A stretch of DNA of 31,927 nucleotides from SIG299 sp045593825 (GCA_045593825.1 JAZNXI010000004.1:1-31927), one strand, 5' to 3'; positions 1 to 7,896 are shown, counted from the stretch's first letter. Numbers and translations: made by a program. The notes: generated by a model not told the origin, from the sequence alone.

Positions 1-190
1 GCGACTTTTTGGCAAAAGTCGCCGTGATTCTTGCGAATCACAGTCATTCTCCTGCCAGGTTACCTGCTGTTTCTTTTCTATTGCACTAGTCTTGGAGTCA
101 CCTCCACCGGACGTTATCCGGCACCCTGCCCTGTGAAGCCCGGACTTTCCTCAGTAACCGTACGGTTACCGCGACCGTCTGTGCTGCTCA
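1..190 (-). ncRNA. rnpB: RNase P RNA, class A (5' part, cut by window edge)
   Basis: This is the catalytic RNA of RNase P, which removes 5' leaders from tRNA precursors. Reading the minus strand, the universal block GAGGAAAGTCCGGGC lies at 152-138. It is followed by the conserved AGGGCAGGGTGCC stretch (about 134-122) and by the GTGCAATAGA block near 80-90. The CAGACGGTCGC upstream of the first block (181-171) fits the class A CAGACRGUCGC consensus, and a short P3-like hairpin (GTAACC/GGTTAC) sits between them. The 5' end near 190 is inferred from the promoter at 197-225. About 190 of the usual 350-400 nt are inside the window, so the 3' half is missing. Confidence 0.93.
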
Positions 191-196
191 TGCGGT

Positions 197-225
197 ATTC
201 TAACACGATTTATTTTATTTGTAAA
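197..225 (-). promoter_or_regulatory. Sigma-A promoter of rnpB
   Basis: On the minus strand there is a -35 box TTTACA (225-220), a 17-nt spacer and a -10 box TAGAAT (202-197). Transcription should start near 190, which matches the expected 5' end of the RNase P RNA. The -35 box lies 2 nt beyond the stop codon of the upstream kinase gene. Confidence 0.7.
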
Positions 226-227
226 CA

Positions 228-1880
228 TCAAACTTTAAAACAACTTCCGCCGATAAACTCGCGGATAATGGAATTTCTTGGCACATTTTCACAGTCTGCG
301 CCAAGGAAATAATCCAGGAATTTCAGCAGGCGTTTTGCTTCCACATATTCCGGCGCATCCTTTGGCACACAGAATAACAGCGGCTCCGCAAACTGCTTGA
401 TTAACACCAGTTCATAAATCAGCGCAGAGTTAAACATCACATCGGCGCTCTCCTGGAACGGGAAGATATTCTCCTCCTCACCCATACGCACGGAAGGCCA
501 CATGCGGATGGTGTCCACCGCAGCAGCGCCGCGGGTACGGGCGTCACGTACAATGCGGCGGAGCATTCTGGCATCCGTGGTAGGAATGCGGTTGTGCTCG
601 TCGATATTTAACTGGGTTAAAGCACTGATATAAATCTTAAACTTGCTTTCAGTCGGAAGTTTGTAGGACAGGGCATCATTCAGGCCATGGATACCCTCTA
701 TTACCAAAATATCCTCCGGTCCCAGCTTCTTTACGTTGCCCTTATATTCCCGGAAACCGGTTTTGAAATTAAAACTCGGAAGCTCTACTTCTTCTCCTGC
801 AAGCAACGCTGTCATATCTTTGTTGAACTGTTCCACATCAATGGCACCCAGGCACTCAAAATTGTAGCTGCCGTCCTCGTGCTTTGGTGTATCATCGCGG
901 TTTACAAAATAGTCATCCACCGCAATCGGATGAGGCTTCATGCCAAGGGTTTTTAACTGAATGGACAAACGGTGGGAAAATGTGGTCTTTCCGGAGGAAG
1001 ATGGTCCGGCAATCATAACAAACTTTACGTTGCCTCTTTCCTTAATCTGCGCCGCAATGTCCGCAATCTTCTTTTCCATAAAGGCTTCCTGCACTAAAAT
1101 CAATTCCTGCAGTTCCCCTTTTGCCAGCACATCATTGATGTCACCAACGGTTTCCACGCCCATGATACGGCCCCAGGTGGAGCCTTCCTGTAAAACATCA
1201 AAAAACTTTTTGCGTTCTTTAAACTCCGGTAATTCGGAAGGATTTTCCTTGGACGGCACCAGTAAAATAAAACCTTTGTCATACGGGAACAAATCAAAGG
1301 TTTTTAACTCTCCGGAGGAATACGGCATATAGCCGTAGAAGTAATCCTCAAAGCCACCCAGACTGTAAATGTTTGTTTTGGAAACCCGGCGGTAACCAAA
1401 GAGTTTTTCCTTTTCGAACATCCGGTGTTCTCTAAAAATTCTGCAGGCTTCTTCCGTATTTACCACTTTTTTATCAAACGGGATATCAGCCGCCACAATG
1501 CGCTCCATCTCCTGTTTTACCAGAGCAAGGGTTTTGGCATCGGCGCACACTTCTCCTTCCAGCTCTCCGTAAATTCCGTTACCGATGGCATGCTCAATGC
1601 GCACCTTTTCAAGGCCCTTGGCACCAAGCACTTTATAAAGAGCCTTCATAAACACCAGAATCATACCTCTGCGATAGGTGCGGATACCGTTTTCCGTAGC
1701 CATGGTAACAAAATCCACCACGTCACCGTCCTTTGGCATTTTCCGCAACTCCTTCAACTTACCGTTTACCATGGCAAGCATTATTGGATAGGCATACTCT
1801 GCTGCCACATCTTTACTGATGGCAAGAAGAGTAGTTCCTTCTGTATATTCTCTTATCTTTCCTAAGATGGTCAGTTTCAC
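228..1880 (-). CDS. Nucleoside (uridine-like) kinase with N-terminal TGS and tRNA-synthetase-like domains
   Basis: A 550-residue cytoplasmic protein predicted to phosphorylate a nucleoside using ATP or GTP. Three parts are visible. Residues 1-60 form a TGS-like domain. Residues about 65-200 resemble the second additional (editing-associated) domain of threonyl-tRNA synthetases. Residues about 285-500 are a uridine kinase/phosphoribulokinase-type P-loop domain with Walker A GPSSSGKTT at 292-300. This composite is common in Clostridia and is usually annotated as nucleoside kinase; the exact substrate is not clear from sequence. The start codon is GTG at 1880, with AAAGG about 10 nt upstream. 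It is the last gene of the dgt-dnaG-rpoD-trmK run, 16 nt after trmK, and rnpB follows. Confidence 0.85.
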   Translation of the reverse strand: MKLTILGKIREYTEGTTLLAISKDVAAEYAYPIMLAMVNGKLKELRKMPKDGDVVDFVTMATENGIRTYRRGMILVFMKALYKVLGAKGLEKVRIEHAIGNGIYGELEGEVCADAKTLALVKQEMERIVAADIPFDKKVVNTEEACRIFREHRMFEKEKLFGYRRVSKTNIYSLGGFEDYFYGYMPYSSGELKTFDLFPYDKGFILLVPSKENPSELPEFKERKKFFDVLQEGSTWGRIMGVETVGDINDVLAKGELQELILVQEAFMEKKIADIAAQIKERGNVKFVMIAGPSSSGKTTFSHRLSIQLKTLGMKPHPIAVDDYFVNRDDTPKHEDGSYNFECLGAIDVEQFNKDMTALLAGEEVELPSFNFKTGFREYKGNVKKLGPEDILVIEGIHGLNDALSYKLPTESKFKIYISALTQLNIDEHNRIPTTDARMLRRIVRDARTRGAAAVDTIRMWPSVRMGEEENIFPFQESADVMFNSALIYELVLIKQFAEPLLFCVPKDAPEYVEAKRLLKFLDYFLGADCENVPRNSIIREFIGGSCFKV

Positions 1881-1896
1881 TAAGCATCAACCTTTC

Positions 1897-2613
1897 TTAC
1901 TTTTCTGTCAAAATACGGGTTCTTGCTTCTTCAATTAAGGAGAACTCCCGGTTAAGGCTTTCTTTGCGGGCGTTGGCGTTTTCGGTGTCCTGTCCGGACA
2001 AAGCTGCCAATACATCGGCGCGAAGTCTATGCTCCCGGTCAAGAAACTCTCCCAGCACCGGGTTCTTTTCTTCCAAAAGAAGCTTTCCGTATACATAATC
2101 ACATTCTGTCTCATACTGCTGCGGCACGGCACTTTTTACCGCCCGCATCATTACATAAAATTTGCCGTCTTCTTTTAACATATGCTCTATGGTAATTTCA
2201 TATCCCTGCTTATGCAAAAAGCGGCGCACCTCCCCCACTTCGGACTGGGGCTGCAAAATTAATTCCTTTAACGAAGCAGTAGCTTCCGGATAGTCCGACA
2301 AAATTTTAATCATGAGTAATCCACCCATGCCGCAAAGCAGCACGGAGTCTGCCTCTCCGGGAACTAACTTTTGCAATCCGTCGGACAGGCGGATATCAAT
2401 CTGCCCTGTCAGACCTGCCTCCTCCACATGGGCTTTTGCTCCCACCAGGGGGCCTTTATTTACGTCCATGGCAATTACCTTTGGGGCAATGCCCGCCTGA
2501 CACAAATAAATGGAGGTGTAGGCGTGGTCGCACCCGATGTCTGCCACAATATTTCCTTTGGTCACCATTCCTGCTGCTGCAAGAAGGCGTTCTGATAATT
2601 GTATAAATTTCAT
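1897..2613 (-). CDS. trmK: tRNA (adenine(22)-N1)-methyltransferase TrmK
   Basis: A 238-residue SAM-dependent methyltransferase predicted to make m1A22 in tRNAs. The SAM-binding motif I, ADIGCDHAY, is at about residues 24-32 and the LLCGMGG motif follows near residue 93; both are typical of TrmK (the COG2384 family). The length is normal. Its ATG overlaps the TAA stop of rpoD by one base (TAATG), which suggests translational coupling. The position after rpoD is the usual Gram-positive arrangement. The Nif3-like gene often found next is replaced here by the nucleoside kinase. Confidence 0.9.
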   Translation of the reverse strand: MKFIQLSERLLAAAGMVTKGNIVADIGCDHAYTSIYLCQAGIAPKVIAMDVNKGPLVGAKAHVEEAGLTGQIDIRLSDGLQKLVPGEADSVLLCGMGGLLMIKILSDYPEATASLKELILQPQSEVGEVRRFLHKQGYEITIEHMLKEDGKFYVMMRAVKSAVPQQYETECDYVYGKLLLEEKNPVLGEFLDREHRLRADVLAALSGQDTENANARKESLNREFSLIEEARTRILTEK

Positions 2614-3737
2614 TAGTCAAGATAGTCCTTTAATTTTCTGGAGCGGCTCGGATGACGGAGTTTACGGAGAGCCTTTGCCTCAATCTGGCGGATACGCTCT
2701 CTGGTTACCTGGAATTCCTTGCCCACTTCTTCTAAGGTTCTTGCCCGGCCGTCATCTAAGCCGAAGCGAAGACGGAGCACCTTCTGCTCTCTGTCGGTTA
2801 AAGTGTCAAGCACCTCGGATAACTGCTCCCCAAGCAAAGTGTAAGCAGCTGCTTCCGGCGGTGTCGGCACATGGTCGTCTTCTACGAAATCGCCAAGATG
2901 GCTGTCTTCTTCCTCACCGATTGGGGTTTCTAAGGACACCGGCTCCTGGGAAATCTTCATAATTTCACGGACACGCTCTACCGGCACGCCCATTTCCTTT
3001 GCAATTTCTTCCGGCAGCGGCTCACGGCCGTACTCCTGAAGAAGCTGGCGCTGTACACGGATTAATTTATTGATGGTTTCTACCATATGAACCGGAATAC
3101 GGATGGTTCTTGCCTGGTCGGCAATGGCACGGGTAATGGCCTGACGGATCCACCAGGTCGCATAAGTGGAGAACTTGTAGCCCTTGCGGAAGTCGAATTT
3201 TTCCACCGCCTTCATGAGACCTAAGTTACCTTCCTGAATCAGGTCGAGGAACTGCATACCTCTGCCCACATAGCGTTTTGCAATGCTGACAACCAGACGC
3301 AGGTTTGCCTCGGACAGACGTTTCTTGGCGGCCTCATCACCCTCTTCGATACGCTGTGCCAGTTCCATTTCTTCCTCTGCGGAAAGAAGCGGCACCTTAC
3401 CGATTTCCTTTAAATACATGCGGACAGGGTCCTCTAAGCTTACACCCTCCGGCACGGACATGTCGATGTTTGCGTAATCTTCCACCTCTTCATCATCCAA
3501 AAGAATGTCCGGCTCTAAGGTGGTATCGTCATCTTCCTCGGTGAAATTTTCCACACGGAGAATATCTACGCCATTAGCCTCCAAAAACTCGTAGATTTTT
3601 TCAATCTGACCCGGTTCCAGCTCGATATCGCCCAAGAAATCATTGATTTCCTGATATTCCAATACGTTCTTTTTCTTCTTGGCAAAGGCAAGTAACTCCT
3701 TCATTTTGTCCATAAACTTATTTGCATTCTCTTCCAT
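2613..3737 (-). CDS. rpoD: Primary sigma factor of RNA polymerase (SigA/RpoD)
   Basis: A 374-residue vegetative sigma factor. An acidic N-terminal region 1.1 of about 90 residues is followed by region 1.2 (DPVRMYLKEIG), region 2 (NLRLVVSIAKRYVGRG, then the promoter-melting segment KFSTYATWWIRQAITRA), region 3 and region 4 with the helix-turn-helix GKEFQVTRERIRQIEAKALR near the C terminus. All segments expected of a group 1 sigma factor are present. The consensus TTGACA/TATAAT promoters elsewhere in the window are what this protein should recognise. It follows dnaG by 76 nt. The ATG at 3737 has AAAGGATGG about 7 nt upstream. Confidence 0.97.
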   Translation of the reverse strand: MEENANKFMDKMKELLAFAKKKKNVLEYQEINDFLGDIELEPGQIEKIYEFLEANGVDILRVENFTEEDDDTTLEPDILLDDEEVEDYANIDMSVPEGVSLEDPVRMYLKEIGKVPLLSAEEEMELAQRIEEGDEAAKKRLSEANLRLVVSIAKRYVGRGMQFLDLIQEGNLGLMKAVEKFDFRKGYKFSTYATWWIRQAITRAIADQARTIRIPVHMVETINKLIRVQRQLLQEYGREPLPEEIAKEMGVPVERVREIMKISQEPVSLETPIGEEEDSHLGDFVEDDHVPTPPEAAAYTLLGEQLSEVLDTLTDREQKVLRLRFGLDDGRARTLEEVGKEFQVTRERIRQIEAKALRKLRHPSRSRKLKDYLD

Positions 3738-3799
3738 TTGTAAACCATCCTTTTCACAAAAAAACCCTTATTGTAACAGTGTAACCAACAAAAATTTAT

Positions 3800-3805
3800 A
3801 TTATA
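3800..3805 (-). promoter_or_regulatory. Possible internal promoter (-10) for rpoD
   Basis: A perfect TATAAT on the minus strand sits just after the dnaG stop codon and about 63 nt before the rpoD ATG. No good -35 box is found at 16-18 nt. Separate sigma-gene promoters in this cluster are known in other Firmicutes, so it is recorded as a weak candidate only. Confidence 0.3.
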
Positions 3806-3813
3806 CGCTTGCC

Positions 3814-5616
3814 CTAGTCGGGAATCGGAAACTGATTTTTATACCGGTTTTTCTCGGTAAGAAGTGCCTGGAAACGCTCCATGTCGCCGGTTTCCACCGC
3901 CTGCTCGATGCGCTGCTCGATGGCAGCCTGCTTTACCTTGCGGACCGTGTCCTCGAAGGCCTTTTTCTGGCCCGCCGCATCCATTTCCTCCCGGAATTCC
4001 GTAGAAAACAGGGCCGCAGCCATGGTCTGCTCTTCTTTGTCCTCAAACTGGCTGATGATTTTTGCCGGATTCACCTTGCCATCCTGCCAGAACTGGTCAA
4101 ACACCATTTCTGCCACCTTGCGGCAAAAGCCCGGGGAGAAATCCTCCGGCGTAATAATATTCTGAATCCGCCGGAATTTGGAAGTATCGGTGGTGAGCCA
4201 GGTAAGCAGAAGCTTTTGCGGCTTTGTTACGCCTTCCTTATCTTCTTCTCTCTCCTTTTTCGCCAGGGCGGATTTTCTGCTGTTTTCCGCCTGGGCCGCC
4301 GGAACTGCCTGTCCCTGCACCACAATCATCTGGGAACCGAACTTATTTACCAGCCGGTGCAGCATGTCGTAGTCAATGCGGTACTGTCTTGCCACTGCTT
4401 CCTCGTAGTTGGAGCGCTCCAGCTCGTCCGGAAATGCTACCAGCTTTTTCGCCACTTCCTGGAAGAACTTTGTTTTCTGTTCCGGGTCTTCCATGTTGTA
4501 GCCCTGCTCTAACACCTGCAGTTCGAAGAAGAAGCTGGAGGTGGCATTGTCGATTCTCTTTTGATATTCTTCCGCACCCAGATTTTTAATAAATTCATCC
4601 GGGTCCTTATACGGTTTCATATTGATAACCTTAACACTGACACCGGCCTCCTTCATAATAGGAATGGCACGTAATGCCGCTTTGGTGCCGGCACCGTCAC
4701 TGTCGTAGGTCAAATAAACTTCTTTTACATAACGGGAAATCAGGTTTGCCTGCAAGCCGGTAAGCGCCGTACCAAGGGATGCCACCGCATTGGTAAAGCC
4801 TGCCTGATGCAGGGAAATTACGTCCATGTAGCCCTCACAGATTAACATGTACGGCTTGCGGGAATGCTTTGCATAATTGAGACCGTACAGATTGCGGCTC
4901 TTATCGAACACCTTGGTTTCCGGTGAGTTCAAATACTTTGGCTCGCCCTCGCCCATAACACGTCCGCCAAAGGCAATGACGCGGTTGTTGGCGTCCATAA
5001 TCGGGAACATGGCACGGTTCCAGAACTTGTCTCTTCCGCCCCGCTGTTCATCCAGTGTTACCAGACCGCTTTCCTTTAAGAAGCTGTCTTCGTAGCCCTG
5101 CTGCTTTAAATATTTGTATAAGGTGTCGCTGAACTTACTGGAATAACCAAGACCAAACTTTACTATGGTTTCATCGGTAAGTCCGCGCTTTTTGAAATAC
5201 TCATAGGCAGGTCTTCCCTGCTCGGATTTTAACTGCACATAGAAGAACTTAGCAGCCAGCTTGTTGACCTCCAACAGCCTGCTCTTAAAGTCGGCCGCCT
5301 TTTTTGCGTCCTCGGAATATTCGATTTCCGGCAGCTTCACTCCGGCCCGTTCCGCCAGGAATTTTAACGCCTCTACAAAGGTAAAATTTTCATATTCCAT
5401 TACAAAGGTAAACGCATTGCCGCCTACGCCGCAGCCAAAACAGTGATACATCTGCCGTCCGCCGTGTACGGAAAATGACGGGGATTTTTCATTGTGGAAC
5501 GGGCATAGTCCCATGTAATTGCCGCCCTTTTTCTGAAGGCGCACATAGGACCCGATTAAGTCCACAATGTCGGTCCTGCTTCTGACTTCTTCTACGATTT
5601 CTTCCGGGTAATACAT
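3814..5616 (-). CDS. dnaG: DNA primase
   Basis: A 600-residue replication primase that makes RNA primers at the fork and works with the DnaB helicase. The N-terminal CHC2 zinc finger is intact (C38, H41, C59, C62). The TOPRIM domain shows the catalytic glutamate in CEGYMDV (E261) and the metal-binding YDSDGAG motif (D305, D307). The C-terminal part from about residue 430 is the less conserved helicase-binding region. The start is ATG at 5616 with GAGAGGA upstream. It lies between dgt and rpoD, the classical macromolecular synthesis order. Confidence 0.96.
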   Translation of the reverse strand: MYYPEEIVEEVRSRTDIVDLIGSYVRLQKKGGNYMGLCPFHNEKSPSFSVHGGRQMYHCFGCGVGGNAFTFVMEYENFTFVEALKFLAERAGVKLPEIEYSEDAKKAADFKSRLLEVNKLAAKFFYVQLKSEQGRPAYEYFKKRGLTDETIVKFGLGYSSKFSDTLYKYLKQQGYEDSFLKESGLVTLDEQRGGRDKFWNRAMFPIMDANNRVIAFGGRVMGEGEPKYLNSPETKVFDKSRNLYGLNYAKHSRKPYMLICEGYMDVISLHQAGFTNAVASLGTALTGLQANLISRYVKEVYLTYDSDGAGTKAALRAIPIMKEAGVSVKVINMKPYKDPDEFIKNLGAEEYQKRIDNATSSFFFELQVLEQGYNMEDPEQKTKFFQEVAKKLVAFPDELERSNYEEAVARQYRIDYDMLHRLVNKFGSQMIVVQGQAVPAAQAENSRKSALAKKEREEDKEGVTKPQKLLLTWLTTDTSKFRRIQNIITPEDFSPGFCRKVAEMVFDQFWQDGKVNPAKIISQFEDKEEQTMAAALFSTEFREEMDAAGQKKAFEDTVRKVKQAAIEQRIEQAVETGDMERFQALLTEKNRYKNQFPIPD

Positions 5617-5659
5617 AACTACTGTCCTCTCTTACTTGGTCTGATTGCTCCTGCGCCGG

Positions 5660-5676
5660 TTGCGCAGCATGCGCAA
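5660..5676. other. Short perfect hairpin between dgt and dnaG
   Basis: A 7-bp perfect inverted repeat (TTGCGCA, 3-nt loop, TGCGCAA) begins at the base after the dgt stop codon. No U-tract follows on the minus strand, so it is not a standard terminator. It may be an mRNA stabilising or processing hairpin between the two cistrons; that role is inference. Confidence 0.4.
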
Positions 5677-6687
5677 TTAGAAGATATCCCAAGCGTCAGG
5701 AATTGTTATTTCTTTAAATTTTGCCACCGCATAACGGTCGGTCATGCCGGCCACGTAATCGCACACCACGCGCTCCGCCGGCTCGCTCTGCTCGTCCATC
5801 ATCACGCGGAATTCCTTTGGCAGAAGCTCTACACGCTCCAAATAGTACCGGTACAGTTCCTGCACCATCTGCTCCGCCTTAGCTTCCTGGCTTTTTGCCA
5901 CCGGATTGGTGTACACGCTCTTAAACATATAGGCACGAAGCTTTTGGAATGCCTCCTCAATATGGGCAGACATGGTAATGTCATTCTTATCTTCGCTGTT
6001 CATGATAATGTCATGAATCATGGTATTCAAACGCTCCGACAGGCTGTGACCAAGCACCTCGGTAAACTCTGCCGGAATCTCTTCCTCTTTGATAATATGT
6101 CCTCGGATAGCATCATCGATGTCATGGTTTACATAGGCAATTTTATCGCAAATGCGGACAATTCTGCCCTCCAGGGTAGCCGGCGTAGTGCTGACCTGAT
6201 GATTGGCAATACCGTCTCTTACTTCTTTGGTAAGATTTAAGCCCTTGCCGCCTTTTTCTAATTTCTCTACAACGCGGACACTCTGCAAGTAATGGGCAAA
6301 GCCACCCGGACAAATCTCGTTTAATGCGCGCTCTCCGGCATGTCCAAACGGAGTATGGCCAAGGTCGTGGCCCAATGCAATAGCCTCCGTTAAGTCCTCA
6401 TTTAAACGAAGCGCCTTGGCAATGGTACGTGCAATCTGGGAAACCTCCAGGGTATGTGTTAAACGGGTTCTGTAATGGTCACCTTCCGGAGTTAAGAAAA
6501 CCTGGGTCTTGCCGTTTAACCGGCGGAAGGCTTTACTGTGGATGATTTTATCTCTGTCCTGCTGGTAAATGGTGCGGATATCACACAGCTCGCTGGCATA
6601 ATCCCTGCCCTGAGACTGGTCGCTGTACGCCGCATATTTACTCAACAAAGTATACTCTCTGTGTTCCTGCATTTCTCTAAGATTCAT
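5677..6687 (-). CDS. dgt: Deoxyguanosinetriphosphate triphosphohydrolase-like HD-domain protein
   Basis: A 336-residue dNTP triphosphohydrolase of the HD superfamily, predicted to convert dGTP or other dNTPs to nucleoside plus triphosphate. Visible motifs are RRLNGKTQVF (about 55-64), RTRLTHTLEV with H78, and the HD motif GHDLGHTPFGHAGE (H107, D108). The chosen start is ATG at 6687 because AAGGAG lies directly upstream at good spacing; an ATG 12 codons earlier has no such site. It is the first gene of the cluster leading into dnaG and rpoD. Confidence 0.92.
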   Translation of the reverse strand: MNLREMQEHREYTLLSKYAAYSDQSQGRDYASELCDIRTIYQQDRDKIIHSKAFRRLNGKTQVFLTPEGDHYRTRLTHTLEVSQIARTIAKALRLNEDLTEAIALGHDLGHTPFGHAGERALNEICPGGFAHYLQSVRVVEKLEKGGKGLNLTKEVRDGIANHQVSTTPATLEGRIVRICDKIAYVNHDIDDAIRGHIIKEEEIPAEFTEVLGHSLSERLNTMIHDIIMNSEDKNDITMSAHIEEAFQKLRAYMFKSVYTNPVAKSQEAKAEQMVQELYRYYLERVELLPKEFRVMMDEQSEPAERVVCDYVAGMTDRYAVAKFKEITIPDAWDIF

Positions 6688-6732
6688 CCTTGCTCCTTCC
6701 ACCGTACCATGACGGATTTGCACATTGTTTTT

Positions 6733-6760
6733 TACATAGTATTTCAGTTTTCAAGTACAA
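6733..6760 (-). promoter_or_regulatory. Candidate promoter for dgt-dnaG-rpoD-trmK-kinase
   Basis: The minus strand shows TTGTAC (6760-6755), a 16-nt spacer and TATGTA (6738-6733) about 46 nt upstream of the dgt start. Both boxes are imperfect, so the assignment is tentative. It is the only plausible promoter between the terminator at 6791-6828 and dgt. Confidence 0.4.
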
Positions 6761-6790
6761 ATAAAAGTGCCTCTAATAAATTAATTCGAC

Positions 6791-6828
6791 AAAAAAAAGG
6801 GATATCCTTTTTTCGATATCCCTTTTTT
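6791..6828 (-). terminator. Intrinsic terminator (works on both strands)
   Basis: GGGATATC/GATATCCC form an 8-bp stem (6799-6806 with 6815-6822), extended by A-run/T-run pairing. Each strand has a run of T after the stem. It isolates dgt from the accessory island and would end any minus-strand transcript of the remnant at 6837-7018. Confidence 0.8.
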
Positions 6829-6836
6829 GAAAAATA

Positions 6837-7018
6837 TTATTTTACCTTGAACACTACCCGGTTTGAGGTCCAATAATTTGTTAAGTATTCTACTTCAATT
6901 ACGGTTGCATCCACCGGAACTTCAGATATGTAATAATCAACTGTTTTGAAGAGACGACATCACCTACCACATAAGCACCTTCTGTAGCAGTAGTATTCGC
7001 CAGAATTTGATTTGTAAA
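6837..7018 (-). pseudogene. Frameshifted gene remnant, function unknown
   Basis: The minus strand carries two well-formed peptide stretches in different frames. The first includes ANTTATEGAYVVGDVVSSKQ (from about 7005). After a frame change near 6945 the second includes VDYYISEVPVDATVIEVEY and ends NRVVFKVK at a stop codon at 6839-6837. There is no start codon and an in-frame stop lies just upstream. The composition (short beta-like segments) suggests the C-terminal end of a secreted or surface domain, but I do not recognise the family. The terminator at 6791-6828 directly follows, as expected for a former real gene. Confidence 0.45.
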
Positions 7019-7039
7019 TTAATTGTATCATAGAATTTA

Positions 7040-7063
7040 TAATTTTTGTGCCACCATAGTGGT
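7040..7063 (-). repeat. Decayed copy of the 47-nt antitoxin-type repeat
   Basis: On the plus strand, TAATTTTTGTG (7040-7050) is followed by CCACCATAGTGGT (7051-7063). These match the two conserved ends of repeat unit 1 at 7957-8003 (TAATTTTAGTG and CCACCTACGTGGT; 10 of 11 and 10 of 13 identical). The 14 central nt are missing, so it looks like an internally deleted unit. It has the same orientation as the intact array. Confidence 0.35.
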
Positions 7064-7101
7064 GGTAGGTTACACCAAATAAACAGCTCTCTAGTTTTCT
7101 G

Positions 7102-7130
7102 TTGCAAAATCATATATATCATGCTATAAT
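7102..7130 (+). promoter_or_regulatory. Strong promoter of a small RNA gene
   Basis: TTGCAA (7102-7107), a 17-nt spacer and a perfect TATAAT (7125-7130), with an extended TGC just upstream of the -10 box. Transcription should start near 7137. No coding region follows, only two hairpins, the second with a T-tract. Confidence 0.75.
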
Positions 7131-7136
7131 CAAAAC

Positions 7137-7231
7137 ATAAAAGAAGCAACCGCCACACAAGGTGGTTAGCCTCAAAGAATAGTCATGAAATGTCTACCTT
7201 CTACCGCCAAGTAACTAGGTAGGCATTTTTA
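7137..7231 (+). ncRNA. Candidate small RNA (about 95 nt), convergent with the PBECR4-like gene
   Basis: A plus-strand transcript predicted from a near-consensus promoter (7102-7130) and an intrinsic terminator ending about 7231. It folds into a first hairpin AACCGCC/GGTGGTT (7148-7154 with 7161-7167, one G-U pair) and the terminator hairpin. The layout resembles the antisense RNAs of type I toxin-antitoxin modules in Firmicutes (Fst/TxpA/RatA type), but no small hydrophobic toxin gene is seen on the opposite strand. Its 3' end overlaps the stop codon of the convergent gene at 7229. A segment GGTGGTTAGCC (7161-7171) could pair, with one bulge, to GGCTAACACC in the repeat RNA described at 7957-8083. 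Function is unknown. Confidence 0.6.
7188..7231 (+). terminator. Terminator of the small RNA
   Basis: AAATGTCTACCT (7188-7199) pairs with AGGTAGGCATTT (7217-7228) to give a 12-bp stem with one G-U pair, followed by a T-rich tail. The tail coincides with the stop codon of the minus-strand gene at 7229. On the minus strand the hairpin would also close that gene's transcript, though without a good U-tract. Confidence 0.75.
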
Positions 7232-7885
7232 TTTCGGAGTATATTCATCTAGAGATATTTTTCGCACAATATTTTCCGGTAATTTTACATTATTTAGGTT
7301 CAATCCCTTTGCTACATGTCGCACTTTTTTATATATTCTCTCATCTTTTCCCTTTGAAAAAATTGCCAACACCTGAGATGGTGCATTTGTTATTTTCTTT
7401 ATATCCTCCAATAATGTCGATGCCGGCACATAATACTTTTTCTTCTCATCCAGTAATAATCCGAGACAAAAATTCACGTTTCCGATAATTTTATCCGCAA
7501 TCAAATAAGGTCGTCGGTTATTATAGTCTCCTTCTATTTTTGTCACCTTTTGAATTTCCATCATTATAGGTAATGCTGCGAGTTTTAAATTTGTTGTACC
7601 ATCCTGCTTGACTGCTATTTCATCTTTACGAAGCTTATTCTTTACACATTTTTCGTAAAACAGTTCTGCTACATGTTTTCTAACATTGCCTTGTTTATCT
7701 ACAAGTTCAACGCCGGTCAGATGTTGAAAATTATCTTTGCCAAAGTGGATTTCAAGGGATTTTACCAGATTATCTTTCTTGTCACGATAGATTATCAAGA
7801 ACTTTTGATTTAATAGATTCTGTTTATACTGTTTTGCACATCGCATCACAATACTTCGTGTTTCCTCCAACGTATAAGAATGCAT
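7229..7885 (-). CDS. PBECR4-like nuclease domain protein, candidate type III toxin
   Basis: A 218-residue soluble protein with no signal peptide or membrane segment. The stretch from about residue 28, including FLIIYRDKKDN and FGKDNFQHLTGVEL, then FYEKCVKNKL, DGTTNLKLAALP and the later YVPASTLLEDI, fits my recollection of the PBECR4 family (BECR-fold RNases related to barnase/EndoU/colicin E5/RelE, first described in phage polyvalent proteins). Family assignment is from memory. The start ATG at 7885 has GGAGGA 5-6 nt upstream. Directly upstream lie an intrinsic terminator, tandem 47-nt repeats and a consensus promoter, which is the gene order of a type III toxin-antitoxin locus. The gene is AT-rich compared with its neighbours, suggesting transfer. 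Alternatives are a divergent CptN/TenpN/ToxN member or a phage defence nuclease. Confidence 0.7.
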   Translation of the reverse strand: MHSYTLEETRSIVMRCAKQYKQNLLNQKFLIIYRDKKDNLVKSLEIHFGKDNFQHLTGVELVDKQGNVRKHVAELFYEKCVKNKLRKDEIAVKQDGTTNLKLAALPIMMEIQKVTKIEGDYNNRRPYLIADKIIGNVNFCLGLLLDEKKKYYVPASTLLEDIKKITNAPSQVLAIFSKGKDERIYKKVRHVAKGLNLNNVKLPENIVRKISLDEYTPK

Positions 7886-7896
7886 TAAATTCCTCC
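7886..7896 (-). promoter_or_regulatory. Ribosome binding site of the PBECR4-like gene
   Basis: GGAGGA lies 5-6 nt before the ATG and about 20 nt after the terminator hairpin. The nuclease is therefore translated only from transcripts that read through the terminator, which would keep expression low relative to the repeat RNA. Confidence 0.7.

Noticed and set aside
6964..7158. A 64-codon minus-strand hydrophobic ORF across the small RNA promoter
   Set aside because: No ribosome binding site, overlaps the remnant in another frame and covers both the decayed repeat and a consensus promoter; its hydrophobic content reflects AT-rich sequence. It was considered as a type I toxin but is on the wrong side of the small RNA.
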